64,000 nt of DNA from Saitoella complicata NRRL Y-17804. Its lineage: Eukaryota > Ascomycota > Saitoellomycetes > Saitoellales > Saitoellaceae. This document shows, in pieces, positions 9,435 through 22,187 of the stretch. The translations under genes were made by a program, and so were the position numbers. The stretch spans positions 248,001 to 312,000 of the forward strand of contig NW_017567000.1 in assembly GCF_001661265.1 (NCBI RefSeq), written 5' to 3'. The notes below the pieces were generated by a model. It worked only from the letters and a program-made list of their open reading frames with translations. It did not search any database and was not told where the DNA came from. Every line of letters begins with the position of its first letter. Positions within the stretch are counted from its first letter, which is position 1.

Positions 9435-10455
9435 CTATAATTTGAATCCCTTTCTGTATGCCTTCCTCTCACCATTCCTCTGCAACAGCTGATCCCTCAT
9501 GTTTGATAACTTCTTTGCTTTTACGGGCGGCAAGCCCTTGTTCTGCTTCTCCAACACTTTCACTGCGATCGCACCACTCTTGAACTTCTTCTTTCTTTGC
9601 TTCTGGGATGTCGATTTCGAACCCGAAGGAGCGTCAAACTCGCCCTCGAAATCGTCGTCAAAATCTGCCAGGCGCTTGTGTATGCGAGCTGGTGCTGCCG
9701 CCGCAGCCTCCAGGACGTCGTCGGGCAAGAGATCTGGCAAAGCAGCACCTTCTTCCTCGTCTTCTTCCTCCTCAGCTTCTTCCTCAGCCTTGGAAGCAGC
9801 AGCGATAAGGGCAGCAAGCTTGCGTTGCTTGGCTGCCTCCTTCTGCTCCTTTGCCTTAAGGTCACGTTGTCTGCGTTTATCCTTATTCCGCTGTTCAAGC
9901 CTATGTGTACAACATTAGCCCAATTTTCAAATAACTTGATCCGCATACATACAGCTTGGCTGCTTCTTGTGCCTCACGCTCCTTTTCAATTGCCTCCGTT
10001 CGACCCGTAGACATCGAAACAGCTTCGGGAGCTTCGTCGCCGCTATCACTCTCCTCCTCGGATTCCTCATCCTGCTCACTGGCGACTTGCTTTACTGGCA
10101 AGTCAGCTTCGTCGGCGGTGGCGAAATCCTCATCTGAGCCTCCAATCACATCGTCGTCACCAAACTTGACATGACCGCTGTTCTTGAGGACAGGCGTATC
10201 GTTAACCGCAGGCAAAGTAGATTTCCTCAATCGCGAAGCAGGAGTTCTTGTCATTGCAGGTGTACGGGAAGCAAACGGCGTTGCTCGTGCATCAGCGAAC
10301 TCGTCATCGCTATCGGCCGGAGTTTCGGGCTCTGCAACGTTTCTTGGTCGTTTCGCACGAGCTGGGGTCGCCACATCCTCGTCAGCTGTGCTGCTGCGCT
10401 TCACTGATTGCTTCACGGGCGCAAAAGATACGGACTTGTCACTGCTGGGTTTCAT
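9435..10455 (-). CDS. UTP16: U3 snoRNA-associated protein, UTP16/BUD21-like
   Basis: Probable component of the U3 processome that matures 18S rRNA in the nucleolus. Exons 10455-9953 and 9900-9435 give 322 residues. Most of the chain is charged and low in complexity. The N-terminal half has Ser/Thr-Pro rich basic stretches (FASRTPAMTRTPASRLR). The family signature is the acidic block with SGDEAPEAVSMSTG, followed by a long Glu/Lys/Arg coiled coil spanning the intron, and a Lys-rich tail KAYRKGFKL. The start ATG at 10455 (MKPSSDKSVSFAP) is preferred to the upstream in-frame ATG at 10593 because it begins the conserved charged protein. The low complexity limits certainty to family level. Confidence 0.75.
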
Positions 10456-10727
10456 TCTTGGAAGTGTTGCTCCGCGATAAATGCTCGAGTCTTTCGTCTG
10501 GTGGAGTGTCGTTTCGTACGGTCTCCAGACTTTTTCGGCGTGAATCAGGCACCATTCACGTGCATGGATGTAACGAAGATACCTAACCGCCAAATGCAGA
10601 GGGAAGTCTTGAATTATTAAGTGATGTGTGTATTGCGGTTTGCCAACCTATCGTAGGCCTTAAGTAAGAAGAAAAAGGAAAACGCTAAATGAGTGCAATA
10701 TCCTGAAAACCTACATATATTTATAGT

Positions 10728-12609
10728 CTATTCGTTGCCGTTGACAGCCGGAGCATGACCAAGGATCTCCGGCAAACACTTCGAAGCAGCCGCGACGAGA
10801 CCCAAGTAAGGCGGACTAGGCTCCAATGGTCGTGAGAGCCACTCGGGGTGGTACTGGCAACCCACGTAGTATGGGTGGTCCTTGATCTCCACAATCTCCA
10901 TACGCTCGTTCAACTCATCCTTACCTACAAACGACAAACCAGCGGCCTCCACGCGCTCCACGTAGTCTGGGTTGACTTCGTAACGGTGACGATGACGCTC
11001 GTGCACAGAGTCGGCATTGCCGTACAGTTGGCGGATCTTTGACCATTCGGTTCCTGGCTGGAAGTTCGTGGGACGAAGACCGAGACGCATAGTTCCACCG
11101 AGGTGCGTCTTGGAGATTTCAGGCATGTAGATAACGAGGGGGTTGGTGGTGTTCTCGTCCAATTCGGAAGAGTTGGCGTCTGACAGACCGCAGACGTTTC
11201 GTGCGAACTCAACAACAGCCATCTGCATACCCAAACAGACGCCGAGATAAGGAATCTGGTTCTCACGAGCCCACTTTGCGGCCGCGATCATACCCTCAGT
11301 TCCGCGAGTACCGAATCCTCCGGGAACCATGATACCATCCGCTTGACAGACTGCGTGCCAGGCCTTGTGATATTGAACAGGAGAGGACGTGCTCCTTGCT
11401 GGCTCCAAATCCGATGCATCCACCCACAAAATCTCCAACTTCCTGTTACATCTCAACGCGGCGTGCTCCAAAGACTTGACGACTGAAGTGTATGAATCGT
11501 GGAGGTCGATGTACTTTCCGACGAGGGCGATAGTAACGGTCTCGAACAGACGGTCGTGGCCTGTAGTTAACTGCTTCCAACGTCCCCAAAGACTCTTGCC
11601 CTTGGCAATCTGCTTCTCTGTAATCTTGATGTCGTTGAGCTTCAGTCTCTGAGTGAAATATTTGATCAATCTTTGCTGCTCGAGGACGAGGGGAACGTGG
11701 TAGAGGGAGGCGACATCGTGAACAGCGACGACCTGGTCGGTACCGACGTGGCAGAACATAGCGATCTTTTCCCGTGCACCATCCTCGAGAGGCTTGGGGC
11801 ATCGACAAGCGATAAGGTCAGGAGTCAAACCCAAACCACGCAAGTCACGGATGGCAGCCTGAGTAGGCTTCGTCTTCTGCTCACCACCAATGACAGGAAC
11901 GAGAGACACGTGAATGAGGGCGAAGTTGTCGTGACCGACGCGGAACTGGAATTGACGGAGCGCCTCGACGAAAGGAGCGGACTCAATGTCACCAACGGTA
12001 CCACCAAGCTCGATGATACAGACATCGGGCTCCTCTCCGGTCTCGTCAACCGGAACACGCGCAACACGCTCGATCCAGTCCTGCACAGCGTTGGTCAAGT
12101 GAGGAACGACCTGAACAGTCTTGCCGAGGTAGTCACCCTTGCGCTCCCTCTCGATGACTTGAGAGTAGACCTTTCCGGTGGTAATGTTGTTGTCACGTGT
12201 CAGGGTGACGTTCAAGTAACGCTCGTAGTTACCCAAGTCCAAATCGGCCTCACCACCATCGTTGAGGACGAAGACCTCACCTGGATATATGCCGTCAGTT
12301 CTGCGCTTTTATACACGCGAGCAGAAAAACACGCACCGTGCTCCAAAGGGGACATGGTTCCCGCATCAATGTTGAGGTACGGGTCGATCTTGATGGCAGT
12401 GACCTTCAAGCCGAGAGTCTTGAGCAACAAACCGGTCGAAGAGGCTTAAGCAACAGTCAGCAACGCGTCCACCATGGCGAATGTATGCTTCGAGGCCGTA
12501 CCGATGACACCCTTTCCGATCCCACTAATCACACCTGGAAACGGGTAAGTAAGAAGATTGTCTGATCCGAGGTCGACGACATACCTCCGGAAACAATAAC
12601 GTACTTCAT
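10728..12609 (-). CDS. URA7: CTP synthase
   Basis: Makes CTP from UTP, ATP and glutamine. Four exons, 12609-12585, 12534-12502, 12444-12337 and 12280-10728, give 572 residues, normal for the enzyme. After splicing the N-terminus reads [24 protein letters not shown] (given in parts: [24 protein letters not shown]), the nucleotide-binding start of the amidoligase domain. [20 protein letters not shown] follows the third intron. The C-terminal class I glutaminase domain has PGGFGTRG, the catalytic cysteine in GVCLGMQ and the His/Glu of QYHPEW. The three short introns crowd into the first 110 codons; the rest is one exon. Divergent from RMD1 with a 167-bp gap. Confidence 0.97.
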
Positions 12610-12776
12610 TCTGGGTGAATGGTCGCGAGCGTCGTCCTCGGTCAGTCGCCCTCTTCTCTTCTGTACTGCTGCCTTTTTCGCTATCGCACCAGGCACCGGC
12701 AGCAACCGCCAGGGCTCGCTTGCACGTCGAGCACATTCAGGTACCATCGATACACCAGATTGCCTGCAACGTCGCG

Positions 12777-14342
12777 ATGTCTGCCATCGTAGGGAAGAGG
12801 AAGCCCAACCAGCCAAACAACCTCCAGCTGCTGCCCTCGTCGCTGGGATCCGCCCCCGCCGCTGCATTCAAGGCTGGCCCGCAGGTATGCTCTGCCGCCG
12901 CTGAGGATCCATGAAGCCATGCCTTGCTAACCACCGTGACAGCGTACCACCAAAACTACCCAAAAGCTCACACTCCTGCCGGAAGAGAATGTCCGGGATG
13001 CTCGTGAAACAGAGTCTGGTCGCGACGTTTACTCGCAACTCACGCAGATCACCGATACCACGGCTCGACGTGATGCGGAGCGACTAGGGAAGGCCGAGCG
13101 TGCTAAGCTGCCTCGAGTGACAGCATACTGTACAGCAAGTGGATACAGAATGGACGATCTGGTCAAGTTTTTGCAAAGCAGAAAAGACACTTGTCATACG
13201 CTGCCCAAGAAGTTTGATGAATGGTATGCAGCCTGATCCACCTTACACCAAATTAGTTGCTGACAGTGGATGTATGCAGCGTGTACAGCACGTATTCTTA
13301 CACAGGCAGAGACTCCTCCCAGCCACGCACTGGTGACCTGTTAGGTCTATCAGAGTTCTCAGAAGCACAAGAAGGCTACAACCACCCTTCTTTGCCAATA
13401 TACAGCGAGGTTTTCTTGTTTGATTATGGTGTGACGGTTATCTGGGGAATGACTGAACAAGAGGAAAGAAGGTTTCTGAAGGACATCGGAAAGTTTGAGA
13501 TTGAGAAGCTTGGTGCGTATCTGTCGGAAGCGGTTGTTTTCACATGCTGACTGACGATATAGCTGCTGACGATGTGGAGATCGAGGAGTTGTACGTATTT
13601 CCGAATTGCGTACACGCATATAGCTGACAGTTGCATTCAGTAACTACTACGTCGCTGGCTATCAATCACGTATTTACAATGACTTCATCACGCTAAAGGA
13701 TGGCCGGAACTACATGGTCAAGTTATCGATCTCACATGCGATCGCACAGTCAGTCAAGATCTCGTTATTCGAAGAATTGGTCGACAATACGATTGAAGTC
13801 ACGAAAGATATCCCACAGGATATCGCAGAAAGTGGTAAAGTGGCTATGTCGAGAAAGGACATCATGAAGAGCGTGGGAGAACTTTTCATTCTACGTATTA
13901 GTACGTGCTCCATACCTACGTGGTCCGTATCGCAGCTCACCGGCCATTCTAGATATCAATCTGCAGGGTTCGGTGTTGGATAGCCCAGAATTGTTCTGGG
14001 CCGAACCTCAACTCGAGCCGATTTACCAAGCGGCACGTTCATATTTGGAAATCAACCAGAGAGTTTCGTTGCTTAATCAGCGTGTGGAAGTTATCTCTGA
14101 TCTATTGTCCATGCTCAAGGAACAGGTATGAGGAGGACTTGTCGTCTGTTGTCGTTCTGAACGTTAACCTTCTCATAGTTAACTCACTCGCACGGTGAAT
14201 GGCTGGAGTGGATCGTCATTATCCTGATTGCCGCAGAGATTGTGATTGCAGTCATTAACAGTACGTTGTGCCCTGCTGTCAAATCGCAGAAAAAGAAGCT
14301 GACATGACGACAGTTATTATCGATATTTTCGCTGCTGGATAA
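12777..14342 (+). CDS. RMD1: RMD1/DUF155-family mitochondrial membrane protein
   Basis: Member of the DUF155 family (yeast Rmd1, Rmd8 and Mrx10; human RMND1), linked to mitochondrial translation and to vacuolar/sporulation phenotypes. Eight exons: 12777-12884, 12943-13223, 13280-13512, 13563-13590, 13641-13900, 13953-14125, 14179-14260, 14314-14342, giving 397 residues with all phases consistent. Seen: a basic, low-complexity N-terminus; then the conserved core with EVFLFDYGVTVIWGMTEQEE, FNYYVAGYQSRIYNDF, HAIAQSVKISLFEELVD and LDSPELFWAEPQLEPIY; and a single C-terminal membrane helix (EWLEWIVIILIAAEIVIAVI), as usual for the family. Exon 4 is only 28 nt. Which yeast paralogue it equals cannot be settled by eye. 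Confidence 0.88.
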
Positions 14343-14820
14343 GTATGAGGCTCAATTGCAAGGAAAAAGGCGTTATATTGACATTGGGGTTTTCGCAGTA
14401 GATGCTATGGAACATGACAGCATTGCAATTGAGTTTTTCATTCCGGATCATCCCACTTAGTTGTACCCTCCTGTGCTTCTTCCTGACATTCTTAGAACAA
14501 CCAGCTGTGTGCAAGCTCGATATCGACTGGCTGGGCGCACTTGTGCAGATAACCTGCTTTAGCTGAGGTGCCGTAGCGGGGAGAGCTGCCGTCTCGCATT
14601 TCATTACGTACGACCACGACAAACAGCTGAAGAGCAGCAAAAGCGCCGCATTCATTAACGCAGCATTCATCCCCGAATAAGCACCTTCGGGCTTTTGTGT
14701 CGTTCGAGCCTGTTTGTCCTGGGGCTTGCCTTGTGTGACTGAGAGACGTGTTTCACTAGCTTGGCCGTTTCACCGACCTTGTCAGGGATTCAGGGGCTGA
14801 TCTTTCAGCATTCACTCGTC
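14343..14820. other. Intergenic region, nothing recognised
   Basis: 478 bases between RMD1 and the downstream F-box/WD40 gene, both on the plus strand. Presumably the RMD1 3' region and the next promoter. No tRNA, repeat or convincing reading frame seen. Confidence 0.6.
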
Positions 14821-16792
14821 ATGGATCATCAGCCTGGTACTTATACGCCTCCGCATCTGTCTGCGGATTCGGCGGGCGTGCAGCTTCCAGTTCCGTTCTC
14901 GCCGACGTCGAGTGCACCTCCCTTCCCTCTAGCTGCTTCATCCAGCTTGATCGAAGTTCCAACTCCAGCACCGTCACCTCAGCCACATACTAACGAGCTG
15001 GCTCGGTCATGGAAGACACTGTGTACTGATGCTGACAGTGATGGTGCTTTTGATGAAATCCGTGAGAAGTTTAGCACTATGCCGGCGAAAGACCGCGGGG
15101 AGTTGTTGATCGACTTGCTGAGCATGTGCACCACGCAAGAGCTAGTATCGGTGAATGCTTTCGTTGCGCCTCGGCTGAAACGCGACTTTCTGAAAGAGCT
15201 GCCCACTGAGTTGGGTCTTAGGGTATGTTATACGTGGCATCAGGGGATTTGGTACTGATCGGACGTGAATGCAGATTCTCTCGTATATCGACGACGCACC
15301 GACGCTTGCACGGGCATCACAAGTATCCCGGCATTGGCATAGCCTTTTGAACGATGATTTGACGTGGAAGCTGTTGTGCCGTAAGTGTTTTCGAAAACGC
15401 TAATAGTAAAGCTTATGCTAACATCATGACAGAAAAACACCGTTATCGGAGGCTTAGCTCTATATCTGCTACGGAAGATGAAACGGCAGCGACAAAATTG
15501 CCACCCTCAAGCTCCCTTTTACCTACAAGCTCTGGGCCCAAACATGGGTCGGGCCTGTCATCGTCCTCCTCAACAAGGCCACCCAAGCCAACCTCTTACA
15601 AAAGTCATTTCAAGCAGCGGTACATCGTGGAACAAGCATGGCGGTCCGGAGGAAAGATTTTGGCAAAGCATATCACCCAGGACAACGGTGTAGTGACTGC
15701 CCTGCATCTTACGTCCACATATATTGTAGTCGGCCTCGACAACTCGAAGATTCACGTGTTTGACCAGAACGGCAAGTTTCTACGAACACTGATTGGTCAT
15801 GATGCAGGCGTGTGGGCCTTGGTGCCGTATGGTGATACTTTGGTCTCTGGAGGGTGTGACCGCGACGTAAGAGTATGGGATTTGAGGACTGGCATGTGCC
15901 GTCATACTCTACAGGGACACTCGTCAACTGTCCGGTGCCTCAAGATGAGTGATTCCAAGACGGCGATTTCAGGGTCAAGAGATACGACGTTGAGAATTTG
16001 GGATATCGAACGCGGCGAATGTCGTCGCGTACTTATAGGACACGGAGCTTCTGTTCGATGTGTCGAGGTCTGGGGTGATCTCTGTGTTAGTGGGAGTTAT
16101 GACACCACCGCTAGGGTATATACTACCGCCAGGCATCTGTGGAAACGTGCTGACAGAATATCATAGATATGGAGTATCTCGACTGGGCAGTGCTTGAAAA
16201 CCCTGCAGGGTCATGTTAGCCAGATTTATGCCATAGCTTTCGATGGCGAACATATCGCAACGGGCTCTCTCGACACCACCATTCGCATTTGGGATCCTCA
16301 ATCTGGCATGTGCTTGTCAGTTCTTCAAGGTCACACATCGCTTGTCGGTCAACTGCAAATCCGGTATCCAACGTTGGTGACGGGTGGTTCCGATGGCAGT
16401 GTACGGGTGTGGGATCTGGAAACGCACAGCTGCGTTCACCGATTGGCTGCGCATGACAATAGTGTTACCAGTTTGCAGTTTGATTCCATGAGAATCGTGT
16501 CGGCAGGCAGTGACGGGCGCGTAAAGGTATGCCATTCCTCGTTCGCACTCCGACATGAGCTAATTCGCTGTAGGTTTGGGATCTTCAAACAGGCGCCTTG
16601 ATCCGCGAGCTGTGCAGTCCAGCTGATGCGGTATGGCGCGTTGCTTTCGAGGAAGAGAAGGCCGTGGTGCTAGCGAGTAGAAACCAAAGGACTACCATGG
16701 AACTGATTTCATTTGAGGCTTATCTGAATGATCCGTCTATGGACTACACGGAATATCAGGTTAAGGCTCTCAATGATCAGAAATGGGACTGA
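14821..16792 (+). CDS. F-box/WD40 protein, Cdc4/Fbxw7-like
   Basis: Substrate receptor of an SCF ubiquitin ligase. Five exons: 14821-15222, 15275-15380, 15433-16115, 16167-16526, 16574-16792, giving 589 residues. A Pro/Ser-rich leader is followed by the F-box (RDFLKELPTELGLRILSYID continuing to SRHWHSLLNDDLTWKLLC, about residues 120-170). A Ser-rich hinge leads to a WD40 propeller with clear GH...WD repeats such as LIGHDAGVWALVPYG, LQGHSSTVRCLKM and LKTLQGHVSQIYAIAF. The GSRDTTLRIWD and GSLDTTIRIWD motifs carry the Arg positions used by Cdc4-type propellers for phosphodegron binding. Introns fall between blades. It is most like Cdc4/Pop1/Fbxw7; Met30-type receptors have a different N-terminus. 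An unrelated paralogue remains possible, so no symbol is given. Confidence 0.85.
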
Positions 16793-16999
16793 GGTGTTAG
16801 GTATTGACTAAGTGAAGCTGCAGGGCGTTAAGGATTCTGGTTTTGTGGTTATGGAGTAAGGAAGGTTGTCATTGCATTGTTGTTTTATGCTAGAATCTGG
16901 ATTGAATCCCGTTGATGATTTGCCATCGCATACGTCTGTGTGCGACCGCGTTCTTTCTGCTCAAATCTTCAGCTGACGCTGCTGGGAGCGTTCCCCAAT

Positions 17000-17559
17000 T
17001 TACAACTCTTCCTTGACGTCCATAGCCGAGATTACACTAGGAGTATCAGCTGCCACCGGAACATTCTCGTCCGATAGTGCGCTATGAACGACGGCAACGG
17101 GTGCATCGAGCGTATTCGATGCGACAATTGCTGGTGATGCTTCCATACCAGATATCGACTTCCGCGATACCTTGGTCGTACGTTTCTTTGGTTTGGCTTC
17201 GTTAGGTGTAGGTGTTGCAAAAGATGCTCCGTTTGCTGCTTTGTTGGGTGATGGTGACCTTCTCGCGGAAGCAATCGGTCGCGCCGTCGTCTACAAGATC
17301 CAAGATCAGCAAACCGTAGATCAAATCGTTGCTATCCACATACCAGTGGTGACAGCACTTCATCTGCCGATGGTCTTGCCGGTGTTCGCTCCTCTAACCG
17401 CTCCAACAAGAATGCACGCTCTAGTCGCAGCCGTTGTATACTCCGCTTCGTACGAGCAAGCTTCAGCGTCATGGCGTCATTGCTCTCCTCAATTTCCCTG
17501 ATTCGCTTCCGTAAGTCCTTGCACTTCTGACGGTATCGAGCCTCTTCTGATTCGGACAT
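17000..17559 (-). CDS. Coiled-coil protein similar to INO80 complex subunit F
   Basis: A 168-residue protein from exons 17559-17344 and 17290-17000. The first 60 residues form a highly charged coiled coil (RYRQKCKDLRKRIREIEESN, then RSIQRLRLERAFLLERLEER). This matches the pattern of the INO80F/TFPT domain that tethers a small subunit to the INO80 chromatin remodeller. The rest is disordered, rich in Ser, Pro and Ala, with a basic patch (KPKKRTTKVSRKS) likely to be nuclear localisation. The donor at 17343 (CTG followed by GTATGT) was preferred to a weaker one upstream. The start codon lies 209 bp from that of TIM22, transcribed the other way. The match is to a short motif, so the assignment is moderate. 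Confidence 0.6.
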
Positions 17560-17768
17560 AACGTTTGGTGTTGAGCTGGGGTATCCAGGTATAATACGCG
17601 TAAATAGGCTCCAGCACGTCTACGTTACCGCCAGCTGCGGTAGTGCGTACCCGGTGGCCCAGCTGTGGCAAAGTGCATAGCTCCCCAGCTGCCCCGTACT
17701 TCAAATGTTGTACGTGCGGAAAAGTATAGAGATATCCAAATAACGACGAGTCTTGCTTGCCAAGTAAC

Positions 17769-18404
17769 ATGAACTTCCCAGGGTCTCAAGGAGCATTGGC
17801 TGGCGTGCTAGGAGCTGGGCCAGCGCCAAATATGGCGGATCTCACTCCGGAACAGCAACAGGCGGCACAGCAGGCTTATTACGTTAAGTTGATGAACTCG
17901 GCTACAGAGTCTTGTCCCTTCAAGTTGGTCATGAGTGGAGGTGCTGGATTTGCTCTAGGAGGTGTGTTCGGATTGTTCATGTCGAGTATGGACATTCAGT
18001 CTACAAATCACGCGATCTACGAAAAGAGCTTCAAGGAACAGATGAAGTTTGGTATGAAAGACATGGGGCAGCGGTCATATACGTCTGCGAAGAATTTTGC
18101 AGTTGTTGGAGCTATCTTTGCGGGATCAGAATGTTGTATAGAAAGTGTAAGTTGCAGCGTCTGATCAACTGAGCTCTTGCTAATTGTGACTTAGCTGCGG
18201 GCGAAGAATGATATCTACAATGGTATCGCGGCGGGTTGTTTTACCGGTGGTGCTTTGGCTGTCAAGGCCGGTCCTAAGGCAGCGGCGTTTGGTTGTGCGG
18301 GTTTTGCGGCGTTTTCTGCAGCGATTGACTATGTAAGTTCATCGTCTCGTTTCAAGATTGTTCAGAGCTGACGTGATCTGTAGTACCTCCGGTCAGATCA
18401 TTAA
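17769..18404 (+). CDS. TIM22: Mitochondrial inner membrane translocase Tim22
   Basis: Channel subunit that inserts carrier proteins into the mitochondrial inner membrane. Exons 17769-18146, 18195-18332 and 18384-18404 give 178 residues. Recognised by [18 protein letters not shown], the [19 protein letters not shown] segment facing the intermembrane space, [20 protein letters not shown] and [17 protein letters not shown]. Four hydrophobic segments and the conserved cysteines of the family are present. RAKNDIYNG resembles ascomycete Tim22 rather than the RAKHD form I associate with basidiomycetes; this is one pointer to the host group. The last exon holds only seven codons including the stop. 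Confidence 0.95.
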
Positions 18405-18623
18405 AAGAATTTATGAGAATGTGATATGAGTTTCTCAACAAAAGATTCCCTGAAGCGCATTGCAAGCACGATCAGCATGTGAATGATGGAGATAATTTTT
18501 GAGTCGGGCTGCTGTGCAGCCCCAGGATCCGAGCCTACCACTCGTTCTATTTAGATTAGGCAATCCCCCCTCAGCATATACAGATTTCCCTCCGTTTTAG
18601 ATTTCTAATACCAACTTCTTTCA

Positions 18624-20366
18624 TCAATCCTCATCCCAGTTGGGGTTCTGGCCCGGTGGCTTAGGTCCTCCTGCTGCCTTCGACATGATGATTTGGTCAA
18701 TCCTCAATACGGTAAGAGTAGCATCTGTGGCGAGCTTCAAAGCCCAATGCTTCATCGACAGAACATCAAGAATACCGGCCGCCTTGGCGTCGACCGTGCC
18801 GTCTCTCTCATCTTCCACGTCGACACCCACTACACCTTCATCGTTCTTGTGATGCGCTGCATACAGTCTTGACAGAACCTCCGTAGCGTCCATACCAGCG
18901 TTCTCTGCCAACGTCCGAGGGATAACTTCGAGCGCCTCGGCAAACTTCTTGATCGCATGTTGATTCAGTCCTGGAGTCTTCTCTCCGTATGCCATAACTC
19001 TCTTCAAAAGCTCCATCTCTGTCGCACCAGCACCAGGTACCAAGCGAGGGTCCTTAGCCACAGCTTTGACAACATTAACACCGTCATCGATAGCACGCTC
19101 CACGTCGTCAAGATAGTTCTGCGTTGCTCCTCTAAGGACAACGGTCGCAGTCTTGGTGATGTCATTCTCCTGTCTGAAAACCGTAACACGGTCACCACCA
19201 ATTTCAACGGTCTCCACAACATCGACACTTCCCATCTCATCCGGCATGGGAGCACCCAAACGCGCGAGAGGAGTAGCCCCCACAACACGGCAAAGACGAC
19301 GGAGGTCGAACTTGCTGAGAATCTTGACCACAAGGATACCGAATCGGTTCAGGTAGTGCATGGTAAGCTCACCAATGCTTGATCCAGTAACGACAACACG
19401 AACACCGGAGTCAGCGATCTCCTTTACCATAGCCTCAAGCTGGTTCTCCTCTCCCTTTGTGAAATCAAGCATTTCCTTGGCATTGTGAAGCAAGACCGTT
19501 CCCTTGGTCTCAGTCTGAGAGATATCCAGAGGACAGGTGAAGACAGCAACCTTAGCTTTTGACGCCTTGGTAACATCGCCTTCAGGTGTTCTTGCGAAGA
19601 CCATACCGCGAACAACTTTGCTATCGTACAAACTGCCACCCATGATCTTCACAACACGCACGTTATCGACGTTAAAGTTGACAGGGTTCTTGGGCATAAC
19701 GGTAAGCGCAGCATCGGCGACCAAATCGGCGAGGAAGTCCTCGTTACCGTACTGTTTTGAGGAAATTGCGGTTTTGATGGCCTTGATCAACTCATCCTTC
19801 GAAGAAAGGTCGGCAACCTTGTAAACAACGAGTTCTGCCGTCATTGTTAGATTGAATCGCTCATGCAAAGGTCAATGTTTGACGTACCCTCAAGCACCTT
19901 CAGAGCAAAGTCGTAAGCCATCTCGTAACCCTGCGTGATCTCAGAAGGATGAAGACCCATGCGGATCAAAGACTCTGCCTTGTTCAAAAGTTCTCCGGCG
20001 AAAATCAGAACGAGATTCGTAGCGTCACCCATCTCAGACTCCTGCTGCTGACTCGACATGACAACCAATCGTGCTGCAGGGTGGACGACGTCCAACTCGC
20101 GAATGATAGTAGCGGCATCGTTAGTGATAAACAACTTTCCGATATGGTTGATGATAATCTTATTACGTCCATTGCCGAAAGAAGTGCGAACGATGCCAGC
20201 AAGTTCGTGAACGGCCTGAATATTTCTGACGACAGCGTCATCCGTGCCCTGGGCAATCTTATATCCGTCCTGTAGCGACGGTCAGCACCTCAATTTAACA
20301 CAGCATACAGACACAACAAACCTTGAAAAGCTGAGGACCAGCGGCCTTGGGAAGTTTAAGACTCAT
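18624..20366 (-). CDS. CCT8: Chaperonin TRiC/CCT subunit theta
   Basis: Theta subunit of the cytosolic group II chaperonin that folds actin, tubulin and WD40 proteins. Exons 20366-20322, 20269-19888 and 19834-18624 give 545 residues, normal length. Spliced start MSLKLPKAAGPQLFKDGYKI. ATP-site motifs are LFITNDAATIIREL and GDATNLVLIFAGELL in the second exon. Theta-type apical features include MGGSLYDSKVVRGMVF. Near the C-terminus LVPGAGATEMELLKRV and the lid-side GVDVED are seen. The tail is KPPGQNPNWDED. The second donor was set so that VLE joins ELVVYK. Tail-to-tail with TIM22 across about 220 bp. Confidence 0.96.
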
Positions 20367-20662
20367 GACTGCTGTTCTTGGTGTGTCGAATGAATGCTTG
20401 TTGCTTCGACGCGACTTCGAGGTGCCGCGATGCAACCGCAATACACATGCCAGGCACGAAACCAGCGCAGGCCGACAACCAAGGTTGCAATTGCTATTGC
20501 TATTGCTAGGATCATGGGCATAATGCTGTGCACGGTAGAGATACCAATATGATTTTATTTCCTCAACATGTCAAGTATGGGTAACTAGGCCGCTGGCCTT
20601 TGAGATCAACACGTTCTAACATAACTCCTTCCAACACTCCTCTCCACTCCACACCTCCACAC

Positions 20663-21979
20663 TTAATCCCTGAGCTCCTTGGCACGCTGCTCGTTGGGGT
20701 AGGTGTAGGTCTCGTCGGTCCATCGTCCACGCAAAGTCTTGGGGTTAGATCCGGGAACGTAGATGTCGTTGAACAAGTTCTCGGCGGTAGCCTCAGGCTC
20801 GGGAGAAGCCTCAGCCTCGGCAACCTCCTTGTCGACCCTAGCCCTGGCATCCTTGTCAAGAGCCTTGATCTCATCCTCAGTGCACACTCCCCAGTCAAGC
20901 AAACGCATCTTCAAGCCCTGGATGGTGTCCTTGCTCGAACGCATGTGCTGAATCTCCTCGCGGGAACGGTAGGTGGTTCCGGGGTCGGACATGGAGTGAC
21001 CACCGTAACGGTAGGTAGCGTACTCGATCACGAGGGGACCCTTACCGCTAGTGGTGTACTCCTTCGCCCAAGCACAAGCCTGACGAACAGCGAGGACATC
21101 CATACCGTTGACCTTGAGACCAGGAATGTACTGACCACGCTTGTAGTACTCGGTAAGGGCAGAGGAACGGGCAGCAGAGGTACCCATACCGTACTTGTTG
21201 TTCTCACAACCGAAGATAACAGGGAGGTCCCAGAGCTTGGCCATGTTGTAGGCCTCGAAAACCTGACCCTGGTTGGCAGCACCGTCGCCGTACAAGGCGA
21301 AAGAGCAGTTCTTCCTGCCCCAGTACTTCATAGCGAAACCGAGACCAGCTCCGACGGAGACCTGAGCACCGACGATACCGTTTCCTCCGAAGAAACCCTT
21401 GGCGAACATGTGCATAGAACCACCCTTTCCGTATGAAATACCATCCTTCCTACCCAACAACTCAGCTATAATAGACTTGACCGAACCACCACGCATGTAA
21501 GTGAAACCGTGACAACGGTAGGAAGTAATAACCTGGTCGTCAGGGGTGATCGCGTGCTCCATACCGACAGCAACGGCCTCCTGTCCAGTGGACAAGTGAC
21601 AGAAACCTCTGATCTTCTTGGCCTTGTAGAGAGCATCGGAGGCCATCTCCAACCGACGAATAGTGACCATGTCGTGATACATCTTCTTCAACTCGGCCTT
21701 GGTGACCTGGAATTCAAGTGACGGAGGGGCGTCGAGCATGTAGGTCTCGAAAGCATCCTCGTTGAGCTTGACGGTGAAGGGCTCATCATCCTTCTCCGGA
21801 ACAGTGGCAGGGTCGACGTGGGAGGCCTTGGCGTCGGTGGTGACGGTACGCTGAGCAACGGCCTGTGTGAAGCGGGATTAGCATGTATACGACGCGGGCA
21901 GTGAGGAGATTCTAGCTGCGCATACCCTGAGAGGAGTGACCGAGCGGCCGGCAACTGCCTTGGAGAATACGGAAAGCAT
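20663..21979 (-). CDS. PDA1: Pyruvate dehydrogenase E1 component subunit alpha
   Basis: Thiamine-diphosphate-dependent decarboxylating subunit of the mitochondrial pyruvate dehydrogenase complex. Exons 21979-21926 and 21862-20663 give 417 residues. The first exon (MLSVFSKAVAGRSVTPLR) is a typical matrix presequence without acidic residues. The core shows RGFCHLSTGQEAVAVGMEHA, YGKGGSMHMF, the thiamine-diphosphate motif GDGAANQGQVFE through NNKYGMGTSAAR, and the regulatory loop YRYGGHSMSDPGTTYRSREE. The loop's serines are where the complex is phosphorylated and switched off, so this control is probably kept. The divergent neighbour OMA1 is also mitochondrial, with 208 bp between starts. Confidence 0.97.
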
Positions 21980-22187
21980 TTTGATCGAGTTGACAACAGA
22001 CAGCAGCGGTGGAACGAAGATGGTCGCGATGCTCTGATGTTGTTGAGATGCTTAGATCGCGCTTTGGGGACTTGATTTTTGGCCGGAGGCAGCCGGAAGC
22101 AGACCCTGCAGCACGATGCACCAGCACCAATGATACGACGAGTGACGTCGTCAGCTCTAGAGACTTGAATATTCCTATCCTCGATCA

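Noticed and set aside
11673-12449. 258-codon frame on the plus strand
   Set aside because: Antisense of CTP synthase; no independent start context or family match.
20600-21436. 278-codon frame on the plus strand
   Set aside because: Antisense of PDA1; it is repetitive in Gly, Leu and Val as expected for the mirror of a conserved gene with biased codons.
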